From CAYUNT01 sp964446285 (lineage in GTDB: Bacteria > Sumerlaeota > Sumerlaeia > SLMS01 > CAYUNT01): DNA of 17,757 nucleotides. Shown one piece after another: positions 1 through 6,371 of the stretch. The stretch's first letter is position 1. Every line of letters starts with the position of its first letter. A program made the position numbers and the translations under genes. Below the pieces are notes generated by a model. The model saw only the letters and a list, made by a program, of their open reading frames with translations. It did not search any database and was not told the DNA's origin. The DNA lies in the NCBI GenBank assembly GCA_964446285.1, contig CAYUNT010000087.1:1-17757 (forward strand). The letters run 5' to 3'.

Positions 1-117
1 CCCTGGGCTGTATTCTTTTGCTCCTTCAGAGCAAATTCAGGGAACAGAATTACGGAAAATTGGTATCATTGTGCATCTCTGCGCGGTTTCAGAGGAATCC
101 CGCCCGATATTGACAGC

Positions 118-1602
118 CTAGAATTCAGCCCAGCGCGGAAAATCCGAAAGGGATTTTGAGCGGCGCAGCATGTAATAGGCTGACGGAGTTTTATCGCGAA
201 TCACCAGCGGAATAGAAGCTGTGACTGTCGTGTCCGCGTCGCTCAATCCATAAGTGGCGTCCGGGCTGTTTTTCTCAAACACAAGATCACCCATCTGGAA
301 ATCCTTTGTCCAGACTTCCAATTGTGCGGGCAGGGGAGACTTGGTGATGCGGAATTCCGTTTCGTTTTGAATCAAGTCGCGGCGCAAAACACGATAAGGC
401 GACGTGCAGTAATAGTATTTGTTGCAGGGCGGCGGAATGCGATAATCGCGATACGCGCCCGGATCGCCGCCCGGCACGCCATCCGCGGCGGCCACAGCAA
501 TGTTATAGGCCTCGCGCGCCGAACAGTAATGCAGTTTGTAATTCACGCCATCGTTGTATTGGGCTTCGATGTCGCTGTAGAAGTGATCGGCGTTTTCGCC
601 AACCAAATTTGACACGCCAGACGCCACATCGAGGCTTGCGGCGCTGTGCGTATAGGTTTTTACGAAGATCCAATTATCTTTTCCCGGCACATGCACATTC
701 GAATCGATCCAGTTTTGCATCCTTCTTGCCGATGGCGATTCCGCGCTGTCGATATTGGTATCTGTCGCCGGACCTTCGAAAATTACAAGTTCCTTGGGGC
801 CGGGCGAACAGCCTAAACCCGATTCGCGGATATTGGCGGCGATGTCGTAGGATTTGGACAAGGGGCAATCGAGCGAGTAAAATATCTTCGAGCGCATCAG
901 CGTCGGCTCCATCGGCCCCCAGGCGGGGAAGGTGAAATCCGCATAGCAGCCTTTTCGAATCAGCAGGTCGATTTCGCCGTTGCAGCCGCACCACTGATAA
1001 TGCCCACCGAAATTGCGGGAATTATCAAGCGCCCACATGCCGTGGATGAAGGCAAATGCAATGCGTGGCGTTGCCTCGGCGGTCAGGCAAGCCCCATAGT
1101 CGTTCAATGTGCTTCGATACGTATTGAGCTGCCAGATCATGTTGCCTGTGTTGTCGATGTTGGTGTCGTCTTCCGTGCCATGGTGGATATGGATATTCAT
1201 TTCTCCAAGACCGGCGAACACAGCCCTTGTGATAGTGTTCAAGGTCGGCGCATCCATATAGAGGCAGAACCAATCATGCTGGGGCGGAACTCCGTCCGCA
1301 TCCGCGTGGCGCCGCGCCATCGTTCCGTAGTCATAAAGCCAATAATTGGCCCGCTGCCGCGCAAGGGCGTCCGTGCCAGGCTCCCAATGATCCACAAAGG
1401 TGTAGATTATGTGGATTGGCCTGGGAATATCGGCGGGAAGTTCTTGCGGCACAGGGGCCGCGCGCAATCGTTCGCGCAGCCTGGCTTCCTCTTTCAGTTC
1501 CAGGGCGACGCTTTCTTCCAGCGATATTTGCGCCCCGCTGTCTGGCGCGCATAGACCGATAGCAACGAGCAAAAGTGGGATAAGGGGAGTCGTGAATCGC
1601 AT
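118..1602 (-). CDS. secreted polysaccharide deacetylase-like protein, uncharacterised
   Basis: A 494-residue protein with a signal peptide (hydrophobic run at about residues 6-18, likely signal peptidase I cleavage near SGA|Q at 24/25). The mature part carries FVDHWEP (Asp71, His72), NIHIHHG (His138, His140, His141), FIHGMWALDNS (about 186-195) and a Cys-rich GCYADFTFPA segment (about 218-227). From memory, this Asp-His / HxHH / HGxWALDNS pattern recurs in uncharacterised proteins with a carbohydrate-esterase-4 (polysaccharide deacetylase)-like barrel, so a metal-dependent esterase acting on extracellular or periplasmic glycan is the best guess. The substrate is unknown. ATG at 1600-1602 is preceded by a GAGG-type ribosome binding site. 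It is the last of a minus-strand group, 216 bp downstream of the hydrolase gene. The call rests on motif recollection, not an alignment. Confidence 0.6.
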   Translation of the reverse strand: MRFTTPLIPLLLVAIGLCAPDSGAQISLEESVALELKEEARLRERLRAAPVPQELPADIPRPIHIIYTFVDHWEPGTDALARQRANYWLYDYGTMARRHADADGVPPQHDWFCLYMDAPTLNTITRAVFAGLGEMNIHIHHGTEDDTNIDNTGNMIWQLNTYRSTLNDYGACLTAEATPRIAFAFIHGMWALDNSRNFGGHYQWCGCNGEIDLLIRKGCYADFTFPAWGPMEPTLMRSKIFYSLDCPLSKSYDIAANIRESGLGCSPGPKELVIFEGPATDTNIDSAESPSARRMQNWIDSNVHVPGKDNWIFVKTYTHSAASLDVASGVSNLVGENADHFYSDIEAQYNDGVNYKLHYCSAREAYNIAVAAADGVPGGDPGAYRDYRIPPPCNKYYYCTSPYRVLRRDLIQNETEFRITKSPLPAQLEVWTKDFQMGDLVFEKNSPDATYGLSDADTTVTASIPLVIRDKTPSAYYMLRRSKSLSDFPRWAEF

Positions 1603-1818
1603 ACACTTCGCCTCACTGGCTGCACTTCAACCCTTGAAAAAATGCTCTCGCCCCGCTGGGGACCCGTTTGGCTGGTCTCCTCCAAATGCAGTTTAGCGAA
1701 TACGGTATCGGGTGCACCTTTTGCAAGCCCAATCAGATGACAATGCCTGCGAATTCGCCTGAACAGGAAGGCGATCTGTTGCGCGGATTCTTTGATCTGA
1801 AATTATTTGGCAATCTTC

Positions 1819-2487
1819 TTAGCTTGGGTCGGAGCCGCCTTCGAGCGCGCGGCGAACAAGCCAATTCGAACGCCGTTCGCGCCCGATGGTCGTCTCGGGT
1901 CCGTGGCCCGGAAACACGCGTGTGGCATCGGGAAGGGCGAAGAGGCGTGTCGCTAAGCTGTTGGCCAATTGTTCCCACGAACCGCCAGGAAGGTCCGTGC
2001 GTCCGACGGATCCCGCAAACAAAACATCGCCGCAAAACACAGCCTCGTCCGCAGGCGAATACAAACTGCAATGTCCCGGCGTATGGCCCGGCGTGTGAAG
2101 GATTTCCCAGGCGCGGCCAAGGACTTCCCAAGGTTTGCCTTCGCACAATGGGAGGTCGATTGACGTTGGCTCGTGCGGAAGCCCGAGCAGCAGGGCGCCG
2201 CTTAGCAAAGGATCATTGATATACGCAATGTCTGCGGCGGGAGCGGCGATTTTCGCACCTGTGGCCCTCCGAAGCGCCGCCGCTCCTCCGATATGATCCG
2301 CGTGGCCATGCGTCAGGGCGATCCACTGAATTGTCCAGCCCCGCTTGTGGGCTGCGCGCTCGATTTCTTCCACCTCGCCACCCGGATCAATCACCATCGC
2401 CTCGACGCCATTCGGCGCGCCGAGGAGATAGATATTCTCAGCGAGAGGGCCGATCGGGAGGGTCTGAATCTGAAGGCGGGCAGTCAT
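1819..2487 (-). CDS. metallo-beta-lactamase-fold hydrolase, glyoxalase II type
   Basis: A 222-residue cytoplasmic hydrolase of the glyoxalase-II/YcbL-like branch of the metallo-beta-lactamase superfamily. The zinc ligands are all present: THGHADH (His60, His62, Asp64, His65), His134 in HTPGHTPGH, Asp153 in FCGDVLF and His194 in FPGHGP. Members hydrolyse thioesters such as S-lactoylglutathione or related metabolites; this short form lacks the C-terminal glutathione-binding region of classical GloB, so the natural substrate is unclear. The reading frame stays open upstream to 2658, but that extension translates a heptamer repeat patch and is not real. ATG at 2485-2487 gives MTARLQIQTLPIG, the usual family N-terminus. 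No strong Shine-Dalgarno is seen. It lies downstream of dapD on the same strand with a 284-bp gap. Confidence 0.9.
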   Translation of the reverse strand: MTARLQIQTLPIGPLAENIYLLGAPNGVEAMVIDPGGEVEEIERAAHKRGWTIQWIALTHGHADHIGGAAALRRATGAKIAAPAADIAYINDPLLSGALLLGLPHEPTSIDLPLCEGKPWEVLGRAWEILHTPGHTPGHCSLYSPADEAVFCGDVLFAGSVGRTDLPGGSWEQLANSLATRLFALPDATRVFPGHGPETTIGRERRSNWLVRRALEGGSDPS

Positions 2488-2537
2488 GCAATAAGGTCTT
2501 TGGGAACGAAGGGGAGGTTGGGAGTTGGAAGAGAGAG

Positions 2538-2565
2538 TTGTGAGTTGTGGGTTGTGAGTTGTGAG
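2538..2565 (-). repeat. heptamer array, TTGTGAG x4 (reverse of CTCACAA)
   Basis: Four units read directly: TTGTGAG, TTGTGGG, TTGTGAG, TTGTGAG, flanked on the left by a GA-rich run. It is the inverted counterpart of the longer array at 2705-2760. The matching extends past the heptamers: 2556-2595 is complementary to 2675-2714 at 34 of 40 positions. Confidence 0.9.
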
Positions 2566-2704
2566 TGAAGAGGTGGCCGGTGAACAATGGGCGGTTGTTG
2601 GAAAAGAGTCAGGATAAAAAGGACCAAAGAGGCCCCAAAACTGCCTGCTGATCTCCACTCACTGTTCGCTTTTTACTGCCCACTGATCACTGCCCACTTC
2701 TTCA

Positions 2705-2760
2705 CTCACAACTCACAACTCACAACTCACAACCCACAACCCAAAACCCACAACTCACAA
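2705..2760 (+). repeat. heptamer array, CTCACAA x8
   Basis: Eight contiguous seven-base units: CTCACAA four times, then CCCACAA, CCCAAAA, CCCACAA and CTCACAA, followed by a CT-rich run. The unit is not a multiple of three and no gene reads through it. Such arrays are known as dispersed intergenic simple repeats in several environmental bacteria (recollection). Spurious translations of it contain SQLTTHN-type peptides. Confidence 0.9.
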
Positions 2761-2771
2761 CTTCTTCTCTC

Positions 2772-3632
2772 TCATCTCCCCCGTAGGATTTCATTCAGCG
2801 CCGTTCGCGCATCGGTGCGTTCATCGCGGTATTTTTTAATAATCAGCGCGTAGGTGTGGTGCGAGGCGTCGCGCGATGGCAGACTGCCCGGCACGACCAC
2901 GGCGCGCGCCGGAATGGTTCCATAGAGGATTTCGCCCGTGAGCGCATTGTAAATTCGCGTCGATGCGCCGAGAAAACTGCCCATTGCCAGCACGGCGCCC
3001 TCGCATACGCGGCATCCTTCGGCTACTTCCGACCGCGCGCCGATAAACACATTGTCCTCGATAATAACGGGCGCGGCCTGGACCGGTTCGAGCACGCCGC
3101 CCAGCCCCACACCGCCCGAGATGTGGCAATTGGCGCCCACTTGCGCGCACGATCCGACAGTGGACCACGTGTCGATCATCGTGCCAGGACCGACCCACGC
3201 GCCGATGTTGATGTAGCAGGGCATGAGGATCGCGCCGGGCGACACAAACGAGCCGCGCCTCGCCGTGGCGGGCGGAACCACTCGCACGCCCAGCCTTTCC
3301 CAACCCGTCTTCACCGGGATTTTATCAAAATACTGGAACGGTCCGGCTTCGCTGGGCGACATCCCGCGCATGGAGAAATATGCCAGAATCGCCTGCTTGG
3401 CCCATGAGTTCACTTTCCAGGAACGCGCCGAAGACGCTTGCCCAGTGGCGGCGCCCGCCACCGGCTCCGCCACGCGAACCGCGCCCTGATCGAGCGCCTC
3501 GATTACTTCCTCAACAGCCTGGCGGTATTCTTCAGCGCCCGCGCCTGTGCCCGCGACCGCATCGCCGCTTCCAGGGGTGCCCGCCGCAAGAATTCGCTCC
3601 CAACGCTCCCGAACCGATGCTTCAATGCACAT
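2772..3632 (-). CDS. dapD: 2,3,4,5-tetrahydropyridine-2,6-dicarboxylate N-succinyltransferase
   Basis: DapD transfers succinyl from succinyl-CoA to tetrahydrodipicolinate in the succinylase branch of diaminopimelate and lysine synthesis. The 286-residue length is close to the usual ~275. The N-terminal helical part (about 1-100) includes SWKVNSWAKQAILAYFSMRG. It is followed by a left-handed beta-helix of hexapeptide repeats (about 125-245) with SPGAILMPCYINIGAWVGPG, MIDTWSTVGSCAQVG and HISGGVGLGGVLEP, then the closing VVVPGSLPSRD. Asp154 and Glu202 sit where the catalytic Asp/Glu pair is expected, 48 residues apart. The start is supported by GGGAG eight bases upstream. The gene lies 56 bp downstream of a tRNA on the same strand. 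No other dap genes are in the window. Confidence 0.97.
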   Translation of the reverse strand: MCIEASVRERWERILAAGTPGSGDAVAGTGAGAEEYRQAVEEVIEALDQGAVRVAEPVAGAATGQASSARSWKVNSWAKQAILAYFSMRGMSPSEAGPFQYFDKIPVKTGWERLGVRVVPPATARRGSFVSPGAILMPCYINIGAWVGPGTMIDTWSTVGSCAQVGANCHISGGVGLGGVLEPVQAAPVIIEDNVFIGARSEVAEGCRVCEGAVLAMGSFLGASTRIYNALTGEILYGTIPARAVVVPGSLPSRDASHHTYALIIKKYRDERTDARTALNEILRGR

Positions 3633-3688
3633 TCTTATCTCCCGAGCTATGTGCGAAATGAATCTATAATGAGATCGTGAAAATTGGT

Positions 3689-3765
3689 TGGTGGGCCCAC
3701 CAGGACTTGAACCTGGAACCTGCCGGTTATGAGCCGGATGCTCTAACCTGTTGAGCTATAGGCCC
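3689..3765 (-). tRNA. tRNA with anticodon CAT (elongator Met or lysidine-modified Ile2)
   Basis: The minus strand folds as a full cloverleaf of 77 nt including an encoded CCA at 3689-3691. The acceptor stem GGGCCTA/TGGGCCC pairs fully (one T-G wobble). The D-arm is AGCTC...GAGC, the anticodon loop CTCATAA has CAT at 3729-3731, and the T-arm is CCAGG/CCTGG with loop TTCAAGT. G1 pairs with C72, so it is not initiator tRNA. Whether it is elongator Met or the Ile tRNA modified by TilS cannot be decided by eye. It is immediately upstream of dapD. Confidence 0.95.
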
Positions 3766-4078
3766 CCTTGAATGCTTCAAACGAGTGGGCGGATTGCGCC
3801 TGGCGTTTGCCTATGGCGCGCGGCCAACCCGAAAATGGTTGATAATGGAGGCGGCATGACAATGCAAGCCCAAGGTCTTGTTGCTCCCGAAGGCCTTGTT
3901 GCTCCCGAAGGTCTTGTTATGTCAAAACTTGCCGGACCGCTTGCGCCGGGCGTTTGCTTTGAAGTAGGAACAAGAGCCAAGGCGGAATGCGTCAGGACAT
4001 CGCCTTCCTGCGCTTGAGATGCGTTCGCTTTTGCCCGAAGGGCGTCCGGCAAGTTTTCACAATCGGAAGCAAAGATTT
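3766..4078. other. gene-poor stretch between tRNA and transglutaminase gene
   Basis: These 313 bp hold no convincing gene. Short open frames exist on both strands (plus 3772-4017, minus 3777-4052), but both simply translate the internal repeats and neither has a ribosome binding site I would trust. Contents seen: the 18-bp tandem repeat at 3874-3918, and a separate imperfect direct repeat of about 20 bp, 17 matching (TTGCGCCTGGCGTTTGC near 3794 and TTGCGCCGGGCGTTTGC near 3939). Confidence 0.65.
3874..3918 (+). repeat. 18-bp tandem repeat, 2.5 copies
   Basis: GGTCTTGTTGCTCCCGAA at 3874-3891, the same with one change (GGCCTTGTT...) at 3892-3909, and a half copy GGTCTTGTT at 3910-3918. The unit is a multiple of three, so it reads GLVAPE on plus and PSGATR on minus, but no flanking protein homology is recognised. 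Confidence 0.9.
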
Positions 4079-5293
4079 ATGAAGCGGCTTATTATATGGA
4101 GATGCTTGTGGGGATTTGGGATTATTTCTCTGGCATTTGTGCTAGAGGGATGCGCTGGGACTGGCTGTCATAAAATTTCGCCCCAGGATTGCCCGCCCGT
4201 CGAGTGGCTTGCCAATCCGCGCACCGTGCAGTTGGAAATCGTCGTGCGCGTGGAGGTGGAGGACGTTTTGGCGGGCGAGGCGCTCGCGGCGGAAAATGTC
4301 CGCATCGGAATTCCGCCCCAAACACCGCCGCATCTACTCTTCTGGTCGTCGGATTTGCGCGATCACATGGGCCAGCGAGGTGTGCGCCTGGTTTCGTGCG
4401 AACCCGCCCCGTCGCTTGTTTGGGATGATCCGGAAAACCAAAACCGAATTCTCCACTGGGATTTCAGCGCATCGCCTGCAAAAGGAGCGTCGTTCACGAT
4501 CCGCCGTCTCTATGAGTTGACGCTGAACGAATGCGCGCCGCCGCTGGATGAATTGGCGTCTGGTGCCCAATACGATCCGTCTGATGAGCAGGTGAAATTC
4601 TACACGAAATCCGAGCCGTTCCTTGAACAAACGGACGAAATTCGCGCAGCGGCGCGCGAAGCGGTGGGCGTGGCAGCGGACGAAGATTTCGCCGCGGTCC
4701 CCGCCCTGGAGCGGGCGCGCCGTGTGTTTCACTGGGTTCGCGCGCATATAAAATATCAGTATCCGCCTCCCGGCGGACGCGGCGCCACAGTGGCCCTGCG
4801 CGAAGGGGCGGGCGATTGCGGCCAATCCGCCGATTTGTTTGTCGCTTTATGCCGGGCCGCAGGGATTCCGGCGCGATTCGCGGGCGGTTTTTCGCTCGTT
4901 AACGCCAAAGAACCCCAAGGCGGTGAGGCCGGGCAGCAACAACCGGCCATGCCCACGATTGGTTCACATGCCTGGGCGGAAATCATGCTTCCCGACGGAC
5001 GCTGGCTCCCTGTGGACCCCACAGGTGACGAGGAAAATCACTTCGGACGGCTGCGCGCCAACACGTATATCACAGCGTCCGCCGGGCGGAACATTCCGCT
5101 TCCCGCCGCGCCGGAGTGGGCGCGATATTCCTTTAGCGACGTGGAAAATGGCCGCACGGAGTTTATGCAAACCCTGACCGAAGTCGTGACGGGCGCCAAG
5201 ATCAAGGAGTCGATTGAGCGCCGCGTCCTGAGCGACAGCCGCGCCGCTTCAAACCCGCCTCAGCCAAACCAGCCGCAAACAGCCAATCCTTGA
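4079..5293 (+). CDS. transglutaminase-like lipoprotein
   Basis: A 404-residue predicted lipoprotein. After MKRLIIWRCLWGFG and a hydrophobic run comes the lipobox VLEGC (Cys25), so it should be anchored in a membrane facing the periplasm. A transglutaminase/protease-like core covers about 205-320: Cys247 in GDCGQSADLF, His297 in SHAWAEIML and Asp313 in PVDPTGD make a complete papain-like Cys-His-Asp triad. Such domains act as cysteine proteases, peptidases or cross-linkers; the substrate is not inferable. The C-terminus is Pro/Gln/Asn-rich. The frame is open from ATG 4019, but ATG 4079 is chosen because it has GGAAG about 10 bases upstream and begins the signal peptide. It lies 79 bp before the glycan cluster on the same strand. 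Confidence 0.88.
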   Translation: MKRLIIWRCLWGFGIISLAFVLEGCAGTGCHKISPQDCPPVEWLANPRTVQLEIVVRVEVEDVLAGEALAAENVRIGIPPQTPPHLLFWSSDLRDHMGQRGVRLVSCEPAPSLVWDDPENQNRILHWDFSASPAKGASFTIRRLYELTLNECAPPLDELASGAQYDPSDEQVKFYTKSEPFLEQTDEIRAAAREAVGVAADEDFAAVPALERARRVFHWVRAHIKYQYPPPGGRGATVALREGAGDCGQSADLFVALCRAAGIPARFAGGFSLVNAKEPQGGEAGQQQPAMPTIGSHAWAEIMLPDGRWLPVDPTGDEENHFGRLRANTYITASAGRNIPLPAAPEWARYSFSDVENGRTEFMQTLTEVVTGAKIKESIERRVLSDSRAASNPPQPNQPQTANP

Positions 5294-5372
5294 GCCGTTT
5301 TTTGGGCTATTCATTTTCCGCAATCTTCACAAGTGGTTCGTATTGCCCGGATTGTCCCCGCGCCACCTTCGC

Positions 5373-6371
5373 ATGGATTCTCTTCCTTCTATAACGGTTC
5401 TTGTGCCTGCGTTCAATCGCGCCCGGCTCCTGCCGGAGACGCTGGCGTCCATATTGGCCCAGCCTTATGGCGGGCGGCTGGAAGTGCTGGTGATCGACGA
5501 TGGCTCGACGGATAACACGCCAGAAATAGCAGCGAAATTCGCGCAGGAATCGGGCGCGGGAGGGCGCCTGCGAGTAATTCGCCAGGAAAATGCGGGCGCC
5601 GCCGCCGCGCGCAATCGCGGACTGCGCGAATCCACAACCGACCTGATCGCCCTTTGCGATTCCGACGACACCTGGACGCCGAATCACATCGAAGAAGAAG
5701 CGCGCCTTTTTCAAAAACATCCCAATGCTGGCTTTGTTTTTGGCGACTTTTTGCGATTCGAGGATGCGAAGGATGGCGATTCTTCGCAGCGCCGAACCTG
5801 GCGCGAACCGGTCGAAGTGCATTCGGGATTTGTGATTCCCGCGCTTCTCCAGCGCAATTTCATCGTCCCTTCCACGGCGATGTTTCCGCGCGCGTTTGCC
5901 CTGGAAATCGGCGGATTCGACCCAGCCACTACGCGCACGGAAGATTACGATTTCTTTTTGCGCCTGGCGCTGCGGCGTGAGGCGGTGTATTTCGACCGCG
6001 TCTGTTGCTTTTACCGCCGCCACGAATCGAGCTACACGCAGCAACACCGGTTGTATTGGAAGGCGTTTGCAATTACGCTGCAAAAGGCCCGGGCGGAGAT
6101 CGAGGAGTTGCGCCGCCGGGGGGAGTTGCGCGATCCGCTGGCCGGACGCACCATTTCAAGCGCCGAAGTGCGCCGCTGGGATGCGCTATTGCGCGCGCGC
6201 ATTGCCTCGTTTCATCTTCGGCTGGCCCGGCTCGAATCGCAGGAGGGCCATCTGCCTGCCGCTTGGCGCGAAGCCCGAAGCGCCTTGCACCTGTTACCTG
6301 CCAATCCGCGCATCTGGACAGTCCTTTGGAAACTGTTTCGCCTTCAGATCGGAATCCGCACAAAGGTTTGA
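5373..6371 (+). CDS. family 2 glycosyltransferase
   Basis: A 332-residue GT-A fold glycosyltransferase, first of a three-gene glycan unit. It begins with the nucleotide-binding strand SITVLVPAFNRARLLPETL, then VLVIDDGSTD (Asp42, Asp43), the QENAGAAAARNRGL segment and the metal/sugar-nucleotide motif CDSDD (Asp96, Asp98, Asp99). RTEDYDFFLRLA near residue 190 supplies the acidic residue typical of the catalytic base region. There are no membrane spans, so it is probably cytoplasmic and membrane-associated, adding a sugar to a lipid-linked glycan. ATG 5373 is preferred over the upstream TTG 5343 because family N-termini start just before the first beta strand. No good ribosome binding site is seen. 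Its TGA overlaps the proposed start of the next gene. Donor and acceptor sugars are unknown. Confidence 0.92.
   Translation: MDSLPSITVLVPAFNRARLLPETLASILAQPYGGRLEVLVIDDGSTDNTPEIAAKFAQESGAGGRLRVIRQENAGAAAARNRGLRESTTDLIALCDSDDTWTPNHIEEEARLFQKHPNAGFVFGDFLRFEDAKDGDSSQRRTWREPVEVHSGFVIPALLQRNFIVPSTAMFPRAFALEIGGFDPATTRTEDYDFFLRLALRREAVYFDRVCCFYRRHESSYTQQHRLYWKAFAITLQKARAEIEELRRRGELRDPLAGRTISSAEVRRWDALLRARIASFHLRLARLESQEGHLPAAWREARSALHLLPANPRIWTVLWKLFRLQIGIRTKV

Larger units (their letters stand above)
2488..2771. other. intergenic region carrying inverted heptamer-repeat arrays
   Basis: The 284 bp between dapD and the hydrolase gene hold no gene. They consist mostly of two low-complexity arrays in opposite orientation, listed separately, and about 110 bp of spacer between them. 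The hydrolase promoter, if it has its own, must be in or next to this patch. Confidence 0.8.

Noticed and set aside
1603..1818. Small gene between the deacetylase-like and hydrolase genes
   Set aside because: Plus-strand frames here run on into the hydrolase gene as shadows, and none has a ribosome binding site or recognisable sequence.
2488..2658. Upstream extension of the metallo-beta-lactamase-fold gene to 2658
   Set aside because: It translates the heptamer repeat array into a Thr/Ser/Asn-rich peptide; the family N-terminus starts at 2487.
2705..2760. CRISPR array
   Set aside because: Units are seven bases long without spacers, and there are no cas genes in the window.
3777..4052. 91-codon minus-strand ORF with PSGATR repeats
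   Set aside because: It only translates the 18-bp tandem repeat and has no recognisable domain or convincing ribosome binding site.
3689..4078. Integration site of a mobile element at the tRNA
   Set aside because: No integrase, and no duplicated tRNA 3' end was seen; the repeats lie on the 5' side of the tRNA.
6005..6367. Upstream extension of the polymerase frame
   Set aside because: It lies wholly within the GT2 gene in another frame, is rich in Arg/Gly/Ala, and precedes the first membrane span.
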